Assembly (NCBI GenBank): GCA_951799405.1
Contig: OX637339.1
Span: 18,290,001 to 18,354,000 of the forward strand
DNA length: 64,000 nt
Direction of reading: 5' to 3'
Origin: Agapetus fuscipes
Taxonomy: Eukaryota; Arthropoda; Insecta; Trichoptera; Glossosomatidae
Below, in pieces: positions 63,635 to 64,000 of this stretch (position 1 is its first letter; every line of letters begins with the position of its first letter). The position numbers were made by a program, and so were the translations under genes. The notes beneath the pieces were generated by a model that was not told where the DNA came from, did not search any database, and saw nothing but the letters and a program-made list of their open reading frames with translations.

Positions 63635-64000
63635 GTACTTATATGATTGAAAATCTTCTAACAATATATGACAGTGGTACATGGCTCGTAATGAATGTAA
63701 GTGACATTTGAAGGAGGGAACTGCTGTGACTTTCTGGGGTGCCAACTGATGAAATTAGTAACGTCATTTTGTTTTTTTTTAGGCAACCTCCCTGACGCTA
63801 CTACTTGTAAATTTAGGCATGTGGATTGTGCTTTTTTATCAATAAAAAACAATAAGTACTTTAAGGTTAACTGTCAAAACGACATTTTACAAGATGGCGT
63901 TGAAAGTTTATTTTTAAACCTTCATTACGATCTGTGTACCACTGTAGTTCATAATTGCATTTGTGAGCATCAAGCTAACATTATAATGTAAGTTGCAACG
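63635..64000. other. Intron after exon 24, to window end
   Basis: Starts with GTACTTATAT. The open frame at 63701-63991 is preceded by a weak context and looks fortuitous. No further exon is supported. Confidence 0.5.

Noticed and set aside
63701..63991. 96-codon frame with many Cys residues at the window end as another exon
   Set aside because: No convincing acceptor with a matching phase, and no similarity to the rest of the receptor tail.

Overview
The window looks like animal nuclear DNA, most likely from an insect. It is AT-rich and packed with nested transposable elements, and it carries one large intron-rich gene. The dispersed repeats are full of short motifs such as CATACAAA/TTTGTATG and TAGGTACCTA, which I associate with moths and butterflies. 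The 5S rRNA-like segments also resemble insect 5S rRNA. Lepidoptera is my best guess, but it is an inference; arthropod is safer.

From 1 to about 28.7 kb I find no host exon. This part holds: a foldback family with TTAGA-repeat ends (whole copy 26906-27667, many single arms); three tRNA-type SINE families; tandemly duplicated 15-bp minisatellite blocks (2419-4130); a tandem array of about 440-bp and 304-bp units (6.73-8.3 kb); a Penelope-like element with perfect 164-bp inverted ends and hammerhead-like motifs (8471-9539); a Ty3/gypsy remnant on the minus strand (13899-17685); a hAT-type element with a perfect 8-bp target duplication (18437-19796); several MITEs; LINE 3' ends; and a solo LTR.

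From 28,724 to 63,634 on the plus strand there are 24 exons of one gene. I reconstructed them from splice sites, and all but one junction agree in phase. They encode the ectodomain of a cell-surface receptor with nine immunoglobulin domains (each split by an intron), one transmembrane helix (exon 20), and a long disordered cytoplasmic tail with eight Tyr-x-Asn motifs. The signal-peptide exon and the 3' end lie outside the window or were not recognised. About 1,610 residues are encoded without exon 21 and about 1,940 with it. It resembles insect nephrin/hemicentin/CD22-like adhesion proteins, but I do not assign an ortholog.

Three observations stand out. (1) The 3' part of exon 3, with its 5' splice site, is tandemly repeated eight times, and only the first donor keeps the reading frame; exon 5 shows the same kind of duplication once. 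(2) One SINE family has a 5S rRNA-derived head fused to a tRNA-like unit, and its 3' tail matches the tail of a LINE fragment in the same window. (3) The cytoplasmic exons carry a repeated Tyr-x-Asn motif, suggesting multivalent Grb2/Drk-type SH2 docking.
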